A DNA stretch of 64,000 nucleotides. Origin: Antitrichia curtipendula (lineage: Eukaryota; Streptophyta; Bryopsida; Hypnales; Leucodontaceae). Location: contig OX579639.1 of the NCBI GenBank assembly GCA_951230915.1, positions 19,840,001 through 19,904,000 on the forward strand. Direction: 5' to 3'. Within the stretch, counting starts at the first letter, position 1, and each line of letters begins with the position of its first letter. The notes under the pieces were generated by a model, which had not been told where the DNA came from, searched no databases, and saw only the letters and a list, made by a program, of their open reading frames with translations. Positions 36,876-49,297 of the stretch are shown here, piece after piece. The position numbers were made by a program, and so were the translations under genes.

Positions 36876-38031
36876 TACAAGGTTGCAAATCCTCAAAGTT
36901 CTTAGAGTGTGAGAACTCAACTCCAACAACAGCTTGACGTGACAGAGTGACTATCACGTCAGATAAATTTTTTTAACCCCTAAAGTTCCGTGACTATGCT
37001 TTCACTGAAAACGCTCAAGAACTGCCGTTTTTAGTACAAGTACCAAATTTTTGAATTTTTTTTTGACTCATGTAACCGTAGGATCTTGTAGTATGCTGAC
37101 TTGAGAATATGTGGTAAAAATTTCAGAAATTTTCCACCACGTGGATTGCAAGATATAAGCATTCAAAATCACTGAAATCGATTTTTGACCCCTGCAAAAA
37201 ACTGGGCAGCTGCACTTCAAAAGCTCACTTTTCTATGAAAAAATGTCTAAAATGGTGGTGCTTCTTTGGATTCTTTTTACTAAACAAGTTGGCTACATGC
37301 TTGAAAAATTTCACATCATTTGGAATTGTACAACATATAAGAAAAAAATAGTAAGTAGAATGAAGTAGAGAATGATTCAAAATACTAAATTGTTAAGAAT
37401 TTAGATATGAAATTGAAAAATGCCAATTTCAATGGTTAAAATGTTGTATTAAACAATCTACATCCTATGATTTTATTTTTTTCAAAAATATTGAAAATTG
37501 AGTAAGATAAAAGACTTCAAAGTTTATTTTAGAGTAGAGATTCCAAAACTGCCCGCAAACTAAAACTCCTCATAACTTTTGACTCATTGGTCAAAATGGA
37601 ATGATTAAAAGCTTTCCATGTATAGATAGCTATGGAAAACCAGTTTCAAATTTTTGTTTCTGAAAAAAGTGATTTTTTTTTATCTGCCCTAACCGCCCGG
37701 CTGAGAAAAAAAGTAACATATTAGGCCATAACTTTTGACTCGTATTTCCAAATGTCATAAAATTTAGTTCAAATGAAAGGTACTCCTTGTCCACAACTTC
37801 TATTAAAATTTCAGCCTCAAACTTGTAAATCTCTGGCCACATGTACTTGCCCAATTTTTTTATGTTGCCAAATTCTGCAGGCTGGTCCTTTAGGGGTTAA
37901 ATAAAATTTTAAATATGTTTTTAAATTTATTTATTTAAATTATTCTTTATTCTAGTCAGTAGTGGTTGGTTCACAACATAGAGAACGGGCTTGAAATGGC
38001 CCTCCAATGCCCCCCCCAAACATCTAATGGC
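36876..38031 (+). repeat. Dispersed repeat, occupied by a TTAA element
   Basis: The outer parts, 36876-36972 and 37901-38031, correspond to 710-812 and 817-945 in the same order. Landmarks are ggttgcaaatcctc, atcacgtcagataa, attctttattctag, ttcacaacatagag and catctaatggca. The 36973-37900 insert interrupts it. Confidence 0.7.
36973..37900 (+). mobile_element. TTAA-flanked element, subfamily 2 copy 3
   Basis: Starts TTAACCCCTAAAGTTCCGTG and ends GGTCCTTTAGGGGTTAA. It is collinear with 11209-12161 and 20865-21808. Both TTAA flanks are intact. Comparison with the unoccupied repeat at 710-945 shows one TTAA became two, the expected signature of TTAA-specific insertion. Confidence 0.88.
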
Positions 38032-38489
38032 ACCAATTGATTTTAGAATGCTATACATTTTTACTCTTGATGAATATTTTTAATAACAATGTTCGTAGAA
38101 TTTCTCTTTGTGAATAGTGTTGATATCTATGTTTTTACTAAAAATCTTCATCAAACTACACTAAAAAGGAATAGGATTTTCAAATGAATTAGTGTAGGAA
38201 CTAACTAAATTTCATTATAGCGTAGTCAGGTCCCTTAGGGTTGATGAGCATGACAACAAAATCGTAGATAACTTTCATTGCAAAGAATGAAAACTACTAG
38301 TGAAGTGCAAAGTAACTAGTTTTTTTTGGTCCTAGGTTGTGATAAAATCTTGATAATTTATCTCTTTACATTCCTCCCTACATTAGTAGTTTTCCAAGAA
38401 GACCCATTGTTTTAGTCTACTCTCACTCTATCACACTTTGTTATAGCAAAAGAAGTTGCATATAAATGTAATATATAATAAGGATTTGC

Positions 38490-38985
38490 CCCTAAGTCCA
38501 TATTATCACGTGCTTCAAGCGCAGAAAGCTGCATCACACCGAGGTACACACAACACGGCCCTGCAAACCGAAAGTCCCAACAGATGCCAGACTAAAAGCA
38601 AAACAAAAGCATTGTCGTCTCTAATGTCACATTCCTTTTGACGTCCCATGTCACCGGACTCCATATTATCACATGCCTTTCAGCGCCAAGGGTCGCCAGC
38701 GAGAAACACTTGTAAAATCGGAAGTGACACAGACACCGCCCTCACTCTGCCCATTTTGTCTCCCCAGAAGGGTTTTTAGAGCAGAACCAACTGAAGTCCC
38801 TACTTCCGTCTACTGTCAATAATCCAGTCACTGTTCCATTCATTAACTCCATATTATCACGTGCATTTCAAGGTGCCTAGTCTCTGCAGGTCTGTACTCA
38901 AAGTACATTACCTGTAAAACACCGGTTCACCATCTGACGTCGTTCCCCAACACGGCCCTGCAAATCTGCGAGGATGCCCAGCTCC
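38490..38985 (+). promoter_or_regulatory. Three spaced G-box-like elements upstream of CslA
   Basis: TCCATATTATCACGTGC occurs at 38497-38513, with variants at 38660-38676 (CACATG core) and 38848-38864 (CACGTG core). AACACGGCCCTGCAAA occurs at 38552 and again at 38949. The block may be a decayed tandem repeat of about 160-190 bp. CACGTG is the plant G-box bound by bZIP and bHLH factors. It lies 0.9-1.25 kb before the CslA start; a regulatory role is inferred. Confidence 0.5.
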
Positions 38986-39249
38986 CGGACCGACGTCAAG
39001 CCAATACAGTACTACTGTGCGTGTGCAGTGCCGGTAACCGGTCTCCCCCGTTTGACCCGACGCTCGTGGCCGCTGGAAGCCTGGAAGCCCAGTCCAGCGC
39101 CAAACTGGTGGTGGTGGAAGAACTGATTCCCGGAATCAATGAGCTGATCTGCTCTGCACTGCATGCCCTTCCTTCCAGCAACGAGTGCACAGTAGTGGTG
39201 ATGCCATAATAATGGAGCCAGCCCAAGGGGACGCGCGGAGGCGGCATCA

Positions 39250-39743
39250 CCAGGCAGGCATTGCAGGGACGGACGGACGGACGGACGGACGGGAGGTCGG
39301 GCTCGGCTCGGCTGTAACTTGGGGCTGGTTGAATTATGCAGGGACCCCACCTTGGTGCATGATTCAGGCCCCACCACGGCCTAGGTCCTCTTCTTCATCT
39401 TACATACCGCAGCTGCCCCTCAAGCTCACTCTCCAAGGCTCACTCGCCTCATTATTCAGCCAGCCAGCCAGTGCCTAAGAGGGTCTCGGGTCTCCTCTTC
39501 AATACCCACTTGCTGGTTTCCTCTCTAGCTCCCATGTGGGTGGTCTAGTCAGGTCTGATCAGTCGAAGTTCGATCGATATGTCAGTCTGAGCGAGCCAGC
39601 TCTCATGTGGTGCCCCAATTCGGTAACTTCCTGCTTGCGGGAAGGCTAGTACGAGCTAGTTTCTGTTGCCTGGGGTGGTGCTTGGCCTTTCGGGGTAGCT
39701 AGCACAGGAGTGGGATTGAAGGGTGAGAGACGCGTTTGTCGAG
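39250..39743 (+). promoter_or_regulatory. Proximal upstream region and probable 5' UTR of CslA
   Basis: GC-rich sequence with a GGAC tandem run (39270-39291), pyrimidine-rich patches such as ctcttcttcatct (about 39388), and no obvious TATA box in the last 450 bp. TATA-less, pyrimidine-patch promoters are common in plants. The transcription start cannot be placed. ORFs at 39012-39478 on both strands are likely by-products of high GC. Confidence 0.5.
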
Positions 39744-42149
39744 ATGGCGGACGAGATGGCGGGCGTGGGATCGATATCCGCGGTGTTCGATCAGCTGCTA
39801 CAGCTGTGGCTGGACGTGAGGGCGCCCATTGTGGCCCCTTTGCTGCAATTCGCGATCAACGTGTGCTTGGTCATGGTCACAATGCTGTTCGTGGAGCGCA
39901 TGTTCATGTGTGGGGTGATGGTGTTCGTGAAGCTCCTGGGACGGAAGCCGGAAACGGTGTACAAGTTTGAGCCCATTCGGGATGACCTGGAGTTCGGGAA
40001 CTCGGCCTACCCCATGGTGCTGGTGCAGATTCCCATGTTTAACGAGAGGGAGGTGTACCAGTTGTCGATTCAAGCGGCCTGTGGACTTTCCTGGCCGGCG
40101 GATCGGATCATCATCCAAGTGCTGGATGACTCCACGGATCAAACCACCAAGGTAGGAACAAATTCCAATTGGGGGATGCAGTAAAATGATGAGAAACGCG
40201 TAGTGGGATGGTGGTTCATGGGATGGAGTAGCTCATGGTCCATGCCTTGTGGTGGTTGCAGGAATTGGTCCAAATGGAGGTGCAGCGTTGGGCCAGCAAG
40301 GGCATCAACATCAAGTACGAGACGCGGTCCAACCGAAAGGGCTACAAAGCTGGCGCCTTGAAGCAGGGCATGAAGCACCCGTATGTTGCTACTTGTGAGC
40401 ATGTGGCCATTTTCGATGCCGACTTCCAGCCTGAGCCCGACTTCTTGTGGCGAACGGTCCCATTCCTCGTTCACAACCCGCAAATCGCGCTTGTGCAGGC
40501 CCGCTGGAAATTCGGTACAGTTCCTTAGCCCCGTCAGATCTAATCAATACTAGCAATTGCATTTAGCAAACAACAACATCGTCCTAGATAGACTCCTAGC
40601 ACTTCCAGCTTTCTATACTCCATGATTGGAAACGTTAAAAACTCTTTCCCTGGCGTCGTCATGGGCAGCTGTCAAAGACAGCTTTTTCATGTGAATCGAG
40701 TTACGAGCCCCCTGACAAGGCGCTTGCAGCAGTCTGACATGCCCAGGCGGGATGATTGGACCTCACGTAACAGAATCTTACGGACTGAATGTCGGTGGCT
40801 GATCCCATTTCAGTACTAGCTGACGTGATTAGCACTCTCTTAATTGGGATCCACGAGTTCTGGTCGATGTGAATGAATTCTAACTGGGTACTTGGGGCTC
40901 TTTTCTTGGTACAGTGAATGGCAACGAGTGCTTGATGACGAAGATGCAAGAGGTTTCCTTGAATTACCATTTCTCAGTTGAGCAGCGTGTGGGCTCTGCC
41001 ACTTACGGATTCTTCGGCTTCAATGGCACAGCCGGTGTGTGGCGTATCCGTGCTATGGAGGAAGCTGGAGGCTGGAACGACAGGACCACTGTTGAGGACA
41101 TGGACTTGGCTGTGCGTGCTGGTTTGTGCGGATGGAAGTTCGTCTACTTGCATGATCTTGAGGTGAAGAATGAGCTTCCCAGCACATTCAAGGCGTTCCG
41201 CTTCCAACAGCACAGGTGGTCGTGTGGCCCAGCCAATCTCATGCGCAAGGTGCTACCCACCATCCTCAAGAACCAGAAGCTGAAGCTCTGGAAGAGGTTG
41301 CACATGATCTACGCGTTTTTCTTCGTGCGTAAGATTGTGGCGCATATTGTGACGTTCTCGTTTTACTGTGTGATCATCCCCGCGTCGGTGTTGGTACCCG
41401 AGGTCGATTTGCCTTTCTGGGGAGCGGTGTATGTGCCCTCGATCATCACGCTCTTGAACGCCATCACCACGCCCAAGTACGCCCATCGCCACTCTCGCCA
41501 TCACATTCTCGCTCTGGTACCTCCATGGCCGGTGAAATTCTGACAATGTGATTGAACTGGTGTTGCAGATCCTTGCACTTGCTCGTGTTCTGGATCGTGT
41601 TTGAGAATGTCATGTCGTTGCACCGGACGAAGGCGACGATCATCGGATTGTTGGACATCGGGAATGTGAACGAGTGGGTGGTGACTGAGAAACTCGGAAA
41701 CCTAATGAAGTATAGGTCTGCCAAGTATGGGAAGAAGTACACCCTGCAGCGTATGGCCAGCAACTTGCTAGCTCGCGGCTGGAAAATGTCCGAGAGGTGA
41801 ATTGTCATTCCCCCCCAAACCCTAATTCTCTGAATCTTCACAAATCTACTTAGTCAGGCATTGTCCTGTGTAGATAGATAAGGGGTTTGATTATTGTGAT
41901 GCTTAGTGTTAAGATTTGTGTAACGGGTTCGTTAACATTTGAACTGGGTTGGACCTTGGGGTGTGTGGCCATAATTGCAGGTTACACATTTTGGAGCTTT
42001 GGACTGGAGGATTCTTGATGTTTTGCGCATGGTACGACTTTTACTTCCAGGGTCGCAACCACTTCTTCGTGTACTTGTTCTTGCAATCATGCGCCTTTCT
42101 GATCATGGGCGTGGGCTATGTCGGCACCTTCGTCCCGGCGTACTCATAG
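39744..42149 (+). CDS. CslA: Cellulose synthase-like A, mannan synthase (5 exons)
   Basis: Predicted beta-1,4-mannan/glucomannan synthase, a GT2 enzyme that uses GDP-mannose (and GDP-glucose) in the Golgi membrane to make cell-wall mannans. Exons: 39744-40151, 40262-40514, 40915-41476, 41569-41796, 41981-42149. All four introns are GT-AG and the phases join without break to give 539 residues, the usual CslA length and shorter than CslC. The catalytic set is complete: DDS (128-130), DAD (188-190), ED (281-282) and QQHRW (318-322). [10 protein letters not shown] (442-451) is typical of CslA. Membrane segments are at about 32-50, 357-383, 387-404, 411-430, 485-503 and 509-536. The ATG at 39744 is in a strong context (gcgagATGG); the frame upstream has no earlier ATG before an in-frame stop. 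Exon G+C is far higher than the surroundings. Substrate choice (pure mannan or glucomannan) cannot be told from sequence. Confidence 0.95.
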
Positions 42150-42480
42150 TGAGATGGAGTATCAGACAGACTGATCAACAGCCAAATTTCAAATGCTGAT
42201 CGATTCCAACGCTGCCTCATAGCAAAGCTTTGAGAACAATCAATCCTCACTCCATCCTCCAATTTTCAACCGAGTCACTCAATAGTTTTTGAGGTATATT
42301 GCCTCGTTTGTGCCCACTGCTGCAGCAGCATATCGCCTGCATGCATGCATCTCCGGCTCTGGACAGCTCCTCGATCTAGAATCTAGCTAGCAATTATAAG
42401 AATCATGTGGCGGGGTCGTCGATCAGTCAGAGCCACAACAATCTCTATCATAAATTCAATAAATTTCATGATTGTACCTA
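42150..42480 (+). terminator. CslA 3' UTR with probable polyadenylation signal
   Basis: AATAAA at 42458-42463 lies 309 bp after the stop codon, in an AT-rich stretch containing a nearby TTGTACC. A GCATGCATGCAT alternating tract is at 42339-42350. The transcript end is inferred. Confidence 0.45.
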
Positions 42481-44909
42481 CGGAGGACCCGTCTCATTGT
42501 TTAGCTCGGACGGACTGAATCAATCTGTACAGACAGACCAGTTGATCATTCCTGAGGTTCAGGCGCCTCAACATTTGTTGTATTACCTTCCAGTACATGA
42601 AATGCATGATTGACGTACACTCTACGCTTGAGCTTCATACTTCATACGCTGGTTTCTTTTTTTGGGTCACAAATGAAGCCGCCTTCACACTCTCTGAATT
42701 ATTATGTGCAATGAATCTTCACGGAGCTCGAAATGTTCTAGGGTCTCTCTCACGGTCATCATTGGAGAGCTTTACTGTGCCACACTTTCCGACGTGTCTT
42801 CCGGAGTTTTTTTTGTTTTTCTTCTTTTTGTCTTTTGTCTTCCGGAGTTTTAAATGATACTGGAGGTCAGAAATAGACCTGAGTTGCATTATTGTAGTTG
42901 AGAAATTCAACTGCGATTGGATGGGAGTTAGAGGAGCCAACAAACGATGCGATGTGTTCATCCATTTGCTGGCAGAAGTTACTGAGAAGGGTGCAGTCAA
43001 TGATTACGGTATTGGGATTCTATGCACCCCACAAAAGGAGATCAGGGAAAGCCAGGTCATATTATACCGGTGGCTTATGATGGAAAGAATGTTGAGTGCG
43101 AGAGCGTGGCAGTGGTAATGCGGAGACTCTACGCTGGCTGAGCCGCATGAGTGGAGCAAAGTAAACAATGAGATAATGAGGCTGTAGACAATTGAAGCTT
43201 TGGCAAAGGCTGTGATTACATGCCTGTGAAATTCTACATTGGAACATGCCTGCTTTTTCCTTCAAAGTCCAGGTTCCACTTAGTGGGTTCAACTAACTCG
43301 TTGAAATTATCCAAATCATTGAGTATTTGAGACGACGTAGAGGAATACCTAACATTCTAGAAGGTTGATTATTCTATGCCTCTTTATCATTAGAAAACGT
43401 TGTTTTTTCAGGATTCCTGGAGAGGGATTGAAATCAACTCTAGGCATTTTCCAAATGGCCCCAAGTAGCATGAATGATTTGCCACAGTGCTACTTCCCAG
43501 GGTACTTCCTGCCACCTTGCTTAGTTCTTCTATATTCTAATCTGTTATTCTGGAAGAGAAAAGGACAACTGGCCTAGAACTTAACTGAAAGATTTGCTAG
43601 AGAATACGGATGCAGTAAAGTATTCCACTGCACCAAGAATCTGAGTCACAAAGAAGTTCCTTTCCACTACAAAAATATATAAAACACATGGAAGAAACTT
43701 TTGTTAGTACTTACAAATGTTTTGCATCTTGCATTGAAGACACAAGAGTATATACTATACGAAGATTTATCCTTGTGTGAGCCTGGGGAAGTTAGGCCAC
43801 CTCATCGATCCCTCGGGAGAATATACCTTCCAAGATATTTGGACTCTCTTCTCTTCAAGTTAAAAGATTGAAACCCTTCTACATCTGGTGACATCTGGTC
43901 AATAATGTTATGCAGAGTATACTTGCATATTCCTGTGTCAGTAAATTTGAACCCACAGTAAATTCCATTTCCTCTGCGACTCTGGCTCCTACCGAGTTCC
44001 GTTGCCCAGCTAGTGGATGTTGGGTCGGTGCCTTGGCTTGCTCCACGTTTCCAACACTCATTCATTCGCAGTGAGCGCTCTGTCCATTCCAACGTCCCAC
44101 GTCCCAGGATTGATTTCTTAAAAGCCGTGTTATCCTCTTCTTTGAGCCCGGGCATGCAGGCATAACTTATATAATGTCCTTTTCATTATTGAGAATTGAT
44201 GAGCTTGCAGTGAATCATACTCACTGTATCAATCAAAGCAGCCTTCCCATTTCACCTTTTTGAAGTCTTTCAGTTCATTTTAGATGACGGAGCCAGGGCA
44301 AGCGTTTCCCGCACCCGAGGTCGGTCTTGATTTGCAGTTTGTGACTGAGGAACTACAAGTTGACATTTGTTGCCAGGGTGGGTCACAACATCCAACATCC
44401 AACATCCTTCACTGATTTTTCTCCTGTTACTGCGTGTTGCTCAATGATCTCACTTTCATATGGTTACAATGGTTTGCACCAATTGATGGTATTTGAGAAG
44501 ATTTCTTCAACACAAATAGCATTAAATTACACATACAATAGTTACAAATATTCCTCTCTGATAGAAAAACCTATAAACATAAGTAAGTTCGTTAATTTCT
44601 TAACACGTCCTGGTAGGACTACCGTAATTGATTATTATATTGGATTTGAATTACGGTTGATAAGTGTCTTACCTGCGGTAGATTCTGGCCGGGTTCCTGC
44701 CTGTTGAGGGAGGGCGGGCGGGTCGCACGAATTTCAAAGTTGGAGTCTCGGAAGTCAAAACTTGGAGCTTCACTTTTTCCTGAGTTGACGGCAGCGTTAT
44801 CTTCGCAATGTTCTCTTCCGTCGAAAGGACCCTGATAAGTCCACAGGAGGACAACTGGCGGGGAGGGAATCGTCTCACCTGAGAGGACGGACCACCCTAA
44901 CGATGGTAT
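42481..44909. other. Intergenic sequence downstream of CslA, no gene recognised
   Basis: Base composition is mixed, less AT-rich than most of the window to about 44900. ORFs at 42921-43118 (+), 43365-43577 (+), 43802-44155 (-) and 44360-44707 (+) show no recognisable domains. A low-copy gene whose exons I fail to recognise cannot be excluded. Confidence 0.35.
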
Positions 44910-45368
44910 TTAGGGCCACTTCACACTAGGCGGCACAGTCGAGAGTTCCTCGGTTTCCACCAATCAGATTTCAAAGATTCAGGAATTCGGACTCTCGGAC
45001 CTTCACACTAGACGGCACAGCCGAGAGTCCGTCGCCCTCGTGGCACCCTACATGGCAGAAAATGCTTACATGGCGATGGCCTCGCATCCATTATACCCTT
45101 CATATTCCTTGTTTGATGATAAGAGCATATGCTGTGATTTTTTTCCAAAGCCATTTTGGACTCCTTTCTCATGGTTTTTTAACTTTTGCTTGAAAAAATT
45201 GACACACGGGTGAGGTTTGGACTTTGGGCTTGGCCTTTGGAAGCTTCATACTATGGCCGGCCAAAGTCTCCAATTCCTTAATTTCAAGGCCTATTTATTG
45301 CCCATTTCTTTGGACTCTCAATTCCATGGCCTCTCGACTTGGTCAGCCATAATGTGAAGCGGCCCTTA
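44910..45368. mobile_element. Harbinger/Tourist-like element, copy 3
   Basis: Starts TTA-GGGCCACTTCACACTA and ends ATGTGAAGCGGCCC-TTA, with matching TTA at both sides. The GGGCC terminus and TTA target site are typical of PIF/Harbinger elements. An internal duplication is visible: cttcacactaggcggcacag near 44919 and a related cttcacactagacggcacag near 45001. Confidence 0.75.
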
Positions 45369-46063
45369 GTGTTACGTTGTAAATAGCATTACTTGCACTT
45401 TTATCCCACCCACTCTAAACTTCAATTAGCTTACATTTAGAGTTAATATTATCTATTTAATAAAATATTCATTTGGATAGGCATTTATATGTTTAGGTTT
45501 ATATTTTTTTTCACTGCAATTTGATGAAATAATAGATAACACTAAATGTAAACTTGTAAAAAATTAATATCCGGTAGTTGACAAATATTGTCTATGTTGA
45601 CATTTAGTATTGGTAACATTAACATGATTGTTGACATTTAGTATTGTGCTTCGTAATTAGTGTTGCACTTCGCAATTAATGTTATCAACACTATTTATCA
45701 TTATTAGTATATTGAGGGAACTGAAGGCTATTCAATGTCAAAACATATACCAATTTGTATTTATTGTAAGGTTGCACCACCCATAACTGTTAATTTAAAG
45801 GCTTTGGGATATGATGTCTACTATTACAAACTTGATGTCTACTAATACAACTTCATTTTCACATTCAAAATAGTTTCTTTAGCTATTGAGAAAAAAATAA
45901 GAAATTAAAGCTTTTGAAGTGTAGTTTATATTCTACTTGAAAAACTTAGAAAAATCTACAAAGATAAAATGGACTCTTATAAAACCAACTATGGATCCAA
46001 TTCCATCAATATATATTAGTTCCATTCATTATAGGAGATCAATCTAGGACAATCTTGTATATT
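45369..46063. other. AT-rich intergenic sequence, no gene recognised
   Basis: Short direct repeats occur (ttgacatttagtattg at about 45597 and 45632). No ORF of interest. Confidence 0.45.
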
Positions 46064-46961
46064 TTTACCCCTAAAGTTTTATTGTCCCCTTGAGGAATAA
46101 AATGGATTTTGGACAGACTCCTATAGTCTCAATATTTGTTGTAATTTTCTAAATATTTTTGCAAAGATAGAAAAACACATTAGCTTTCTAAAACTATAAT
46201 TTTTATTTCAATTCGAGCCTAGGAGTTAGGGCAAAAAATAAACTTCGAAAAAACTTGAAGTCAAATATTTTTTTTATTTTTTTGTATAGATTATATTTTT
46301 ATGTACACGGGAAGCTTTGATTTATTCCATTTGGATTTGTTATGTGAAGGTTATGGACAAGCTTGTTTTGGGAGGCAATCAAAGCATCCCCTTGAAAACA
46401 TAACTTGTGGCCAATTCATTTCGGACCTCAATTTTCACAATTTTTCAAAAAAATTCAAAAAAAGAAAATTCACAAGGTTAAGATATCTTGCTAGAACAAT
46501 CTCAGTATTGAGATTAGTATATTTCAATTCCATTTTAGAGCTACTAACAATTTAGATTTTCCTTCAATCTTTGAATCTACTTCTACTTAACAATTTTTTA
46601 ATGAATGAAAACTAAGTGCATGTTTTATGAAAAAAATTCTAAACCCTCAATTCAATTTTTACCATATAAAATAAGAAGTTCAAAATCAAAAGAGCAACAA
46701 TTATAAGTTATGAAGGTTCAAGAACCCCAAATGTAGTTGAGTGAGGTGCAAAAAAACTTGTTTCCTTCACTTTAAACACAAGTATCTTGCAATCTACAAT
46801 GTCAAAATTTGTGAAATTTCTTCCACACATTTTAATGCTATTCTTGTACAATCTTCCGTGGTTCAATTTGCAGTTTTAAAGTTTGTTTTGCTCTTTGCTA
46901 TAGAAATAATAGTTTTGAGTGTTTTTTGATGGAAAAGATGCCTTGGGACTTTAGGGGTTAA
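46064..46961 (+). mobile_element. TTAA-type element, subfamily 1 copy 3
   Basis: Starts TTTACCCCTAAAGTTTTAT and ends TGGGACTTTAGGGGTTAA. It is collinear with 6235-7152, sharing gatagaaaaacaca, tttatttcaat, gcttgttttg and gagattagtatatttcaa. The left TTAA has one substitution. The 84-residue ORF at 46301 overlaps the equivalent of the 6525 ORF, but the frames diverge, so it is not judged coding. Confidence 0.8.
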
Positions 46962-49149
46962 TGTTGGAATGTCATCAAATGTGTTATGTTGAATGGACTT
47001 AGGTTCACATTCCACAATGATAAGCATTCCTGGATAGGGACAAAATTGTTTTGTGATTGATTTTACAACAACTCACTTTACAAGCCAAGCATGTATCTAT
47101 AGGCTTTTGTACTATGCTTTTGATAAATAATATAACTTAATGCTGCAAGAGACTCTTTCTACAATGAAATTTGCACCTAATTGTAATTGATTCAAAATTT
47201 GATCCCTACATTGAACTATGCAACGACTTTTCATAGACGTGTAGATTCAATATTATATATGCTTATTTTTAGCAAATTAAAAATTCACAGTTAATTCATA
47301 CGATATCCAAAAATTGCATACAATATCTAATGTCAATATCCAATTTTTTTTAATAAAAATATGAAATACTCTTTCAATTGCCAAGAAGACCTCCTAAAAC
47401 CATTTTCATTAGTTGATAATAGTAATCATGCACAAAAACCTTTTCACATGATTTTAAATACATATTGTCAACTCTTGAGGTAACAAAGTCAAAATACTTA
47501 GATGTATTTATCATGTAGTTTTGCAATACTTTATATAATAGCATTATTTAGCAATCACAATAAATTGTTTTATTAGTACAGGAGAAATGCTATTCCAACA
47601 TCCAAGCCACTTTTTGAGTTTTACCACCTATTTTCCTTCAATTATCACATAGAACCAATTTTTTCAAGAACTGATTATGTTTCTTTCTCTATTTTTTACT
47701 CTAAATATTAAAAAATTGTAAACTTTTTCACAGGATTATTTTTGTGGTGATGTTTTCAAATTGCAACTGATTTTTCCCCCAATTCCACCAGCGGTTCTCC
47801 CCGAACATTGTGCCACTGTATTAAGGCTGCCTGCATTTTCCACGTCACCATCATTCATGGAAGGTCCGTTGACCGCGAATAAAGATACACACATTAATTT
47901 AAATACTCATTTTCGAAATAAGCAATTTAAAGGATACACACACTAATTGCAGTAATGCTACTGCCCTTTTTATATATCATCTTACCTAATAAATAAATTT
48001 TTTTAATAACAAAACAAAAACTAATATAAATAACGGTATACTGAATTTGAGCCTGAAGCTTCCTAATATTAAGAAGCTTAGTCCACTGCTGCCGTGGAGT
48101 GAGTACTGGCAATTACTCTTTTTTTAAATTTAAAATATTTATAAATTATCACAAATAGTGGTTTCTTCATTTAGTTTGTCCGATTCTAATTCTGTTTCAC
48201 ATTATTGAGCTTCCACAAGCAACATCCGTGTCTCCTCCCACAAAAATGAGGTGCTGGCACTCGAATTTAGCTGTCCCCGGAATAAAATAAATAGAATAAA
48301 ATAATAGAATAACACAAGATGAATTTTGAACTAATTCTGCACATAGATATTCTTCCTGTTTACAGTAGATTTAAAATTAAGTAAATTATTCTGGTAGTGA
48401 TTGAGTGAGTGGATACAGTCATAGCCCATTTTATTTTATTTTAATTTTGTGGTGGTTGCGGTACTTCTCAGGTAGCCGTTGACTACTAATTTTGTTTGTA
48501 GATTATTTTATTTTTCAACAGTGAGACCGTTTGGTGGTTGCGGATTCTTGTTTTTATATTTTTGGGGTGAACCAATTTGAAACTGTGATAAGTGGGCCGG
48601 GGGGGAGAACTAGTTTCGAGTAAATGATTTTTCAAACAAATGTTGGAAGATTTCAGTTCCACAATTGAGTTAATCATAAATTGTGCAATGAGGGATCAAG
48701 TGTTGGGGTTTGAGAAAAACACCCGAATTAATAAGGTAGGGTGCGATGGAGTTTGGTGTTGTGTTTCTTTTGTACTATTCTTAGTTAAGACTTCCTCTCA
48801 CATCCCTTGTACAAATTAGGGTTCACTTTACAATGAAAAGCATTTGCAATGCTCCTTGCAACAATATTGGCACTATGTCGAGCTGTAACTTATTTCTAAT
48901 TAAAATTGCTCTCCAAATGTACTTGTTATTGGGTCCTCCAATTTCATGGCTGCCATATGTGACCACCTGGGACCGGCTAATTTGCAAATTATAAAGGCCT
49001 GCAAGTTGGCCCATTGTAGGAATAGTCATTATTGTCAACGCTTTTCAAGCATTGATATGTGTGCTAATCAATTCAACTTTCCCTTGTTTCCATGAAAAGT
49101 CTTTTTTATTTAATATAGATTATTTTCTTATTATTATTTATAATATAAA
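46962..49149. other. AT-rich intergenic sequence, no gene recognised
   Basis: Only short, featureless ORFs. A TAAGGTAGGGTGCG string at 48730 resembles a TA-AGGT MITE end, but no matching terminus was found downstream. Confidence 0.4.
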
Positions 49150-49297
49150 ATGTCCATTTGATGTTTGGATTGCTAGCTTTGTATTGGGTTCATTTTTTCC
49201 AAAGAAAAAATGAACATTGTGCGGGCCTTGTGGGATGGCCTACCATTTGCCGTTATAGGGCTTGTATGTCAAGTAAGCATTGCATATGCTCTATGGT
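49150..49297 (-). repeat. Inverted partner of the repeat at 50545-50690
   Basis: Read on the minus strand it matches 50545-50690: gagcatatgcaatgc, caagccct, ggccatcccacaaggccc and tagcaatccaaacatcaaat. Identity is about 75 percent by eye. The GAGCATNYGCAATG end resembles plant MITE termini of the gagcatc type. Confidence 0.5.

Noticed and set aside
39012..39478. Overlapping ORFs on both strands upstream of CslA
   Set aside because: Three or more overlapping frames in a GC-rich promoter region, with no domain and a GGAC simple repeat inside one, fit a composition artefact.
43802..44155. 117-residue minus-strand ORF as a gene
   Set aside because: No known domain, no sign of splice partners; left as unassigned intergenic sequence.
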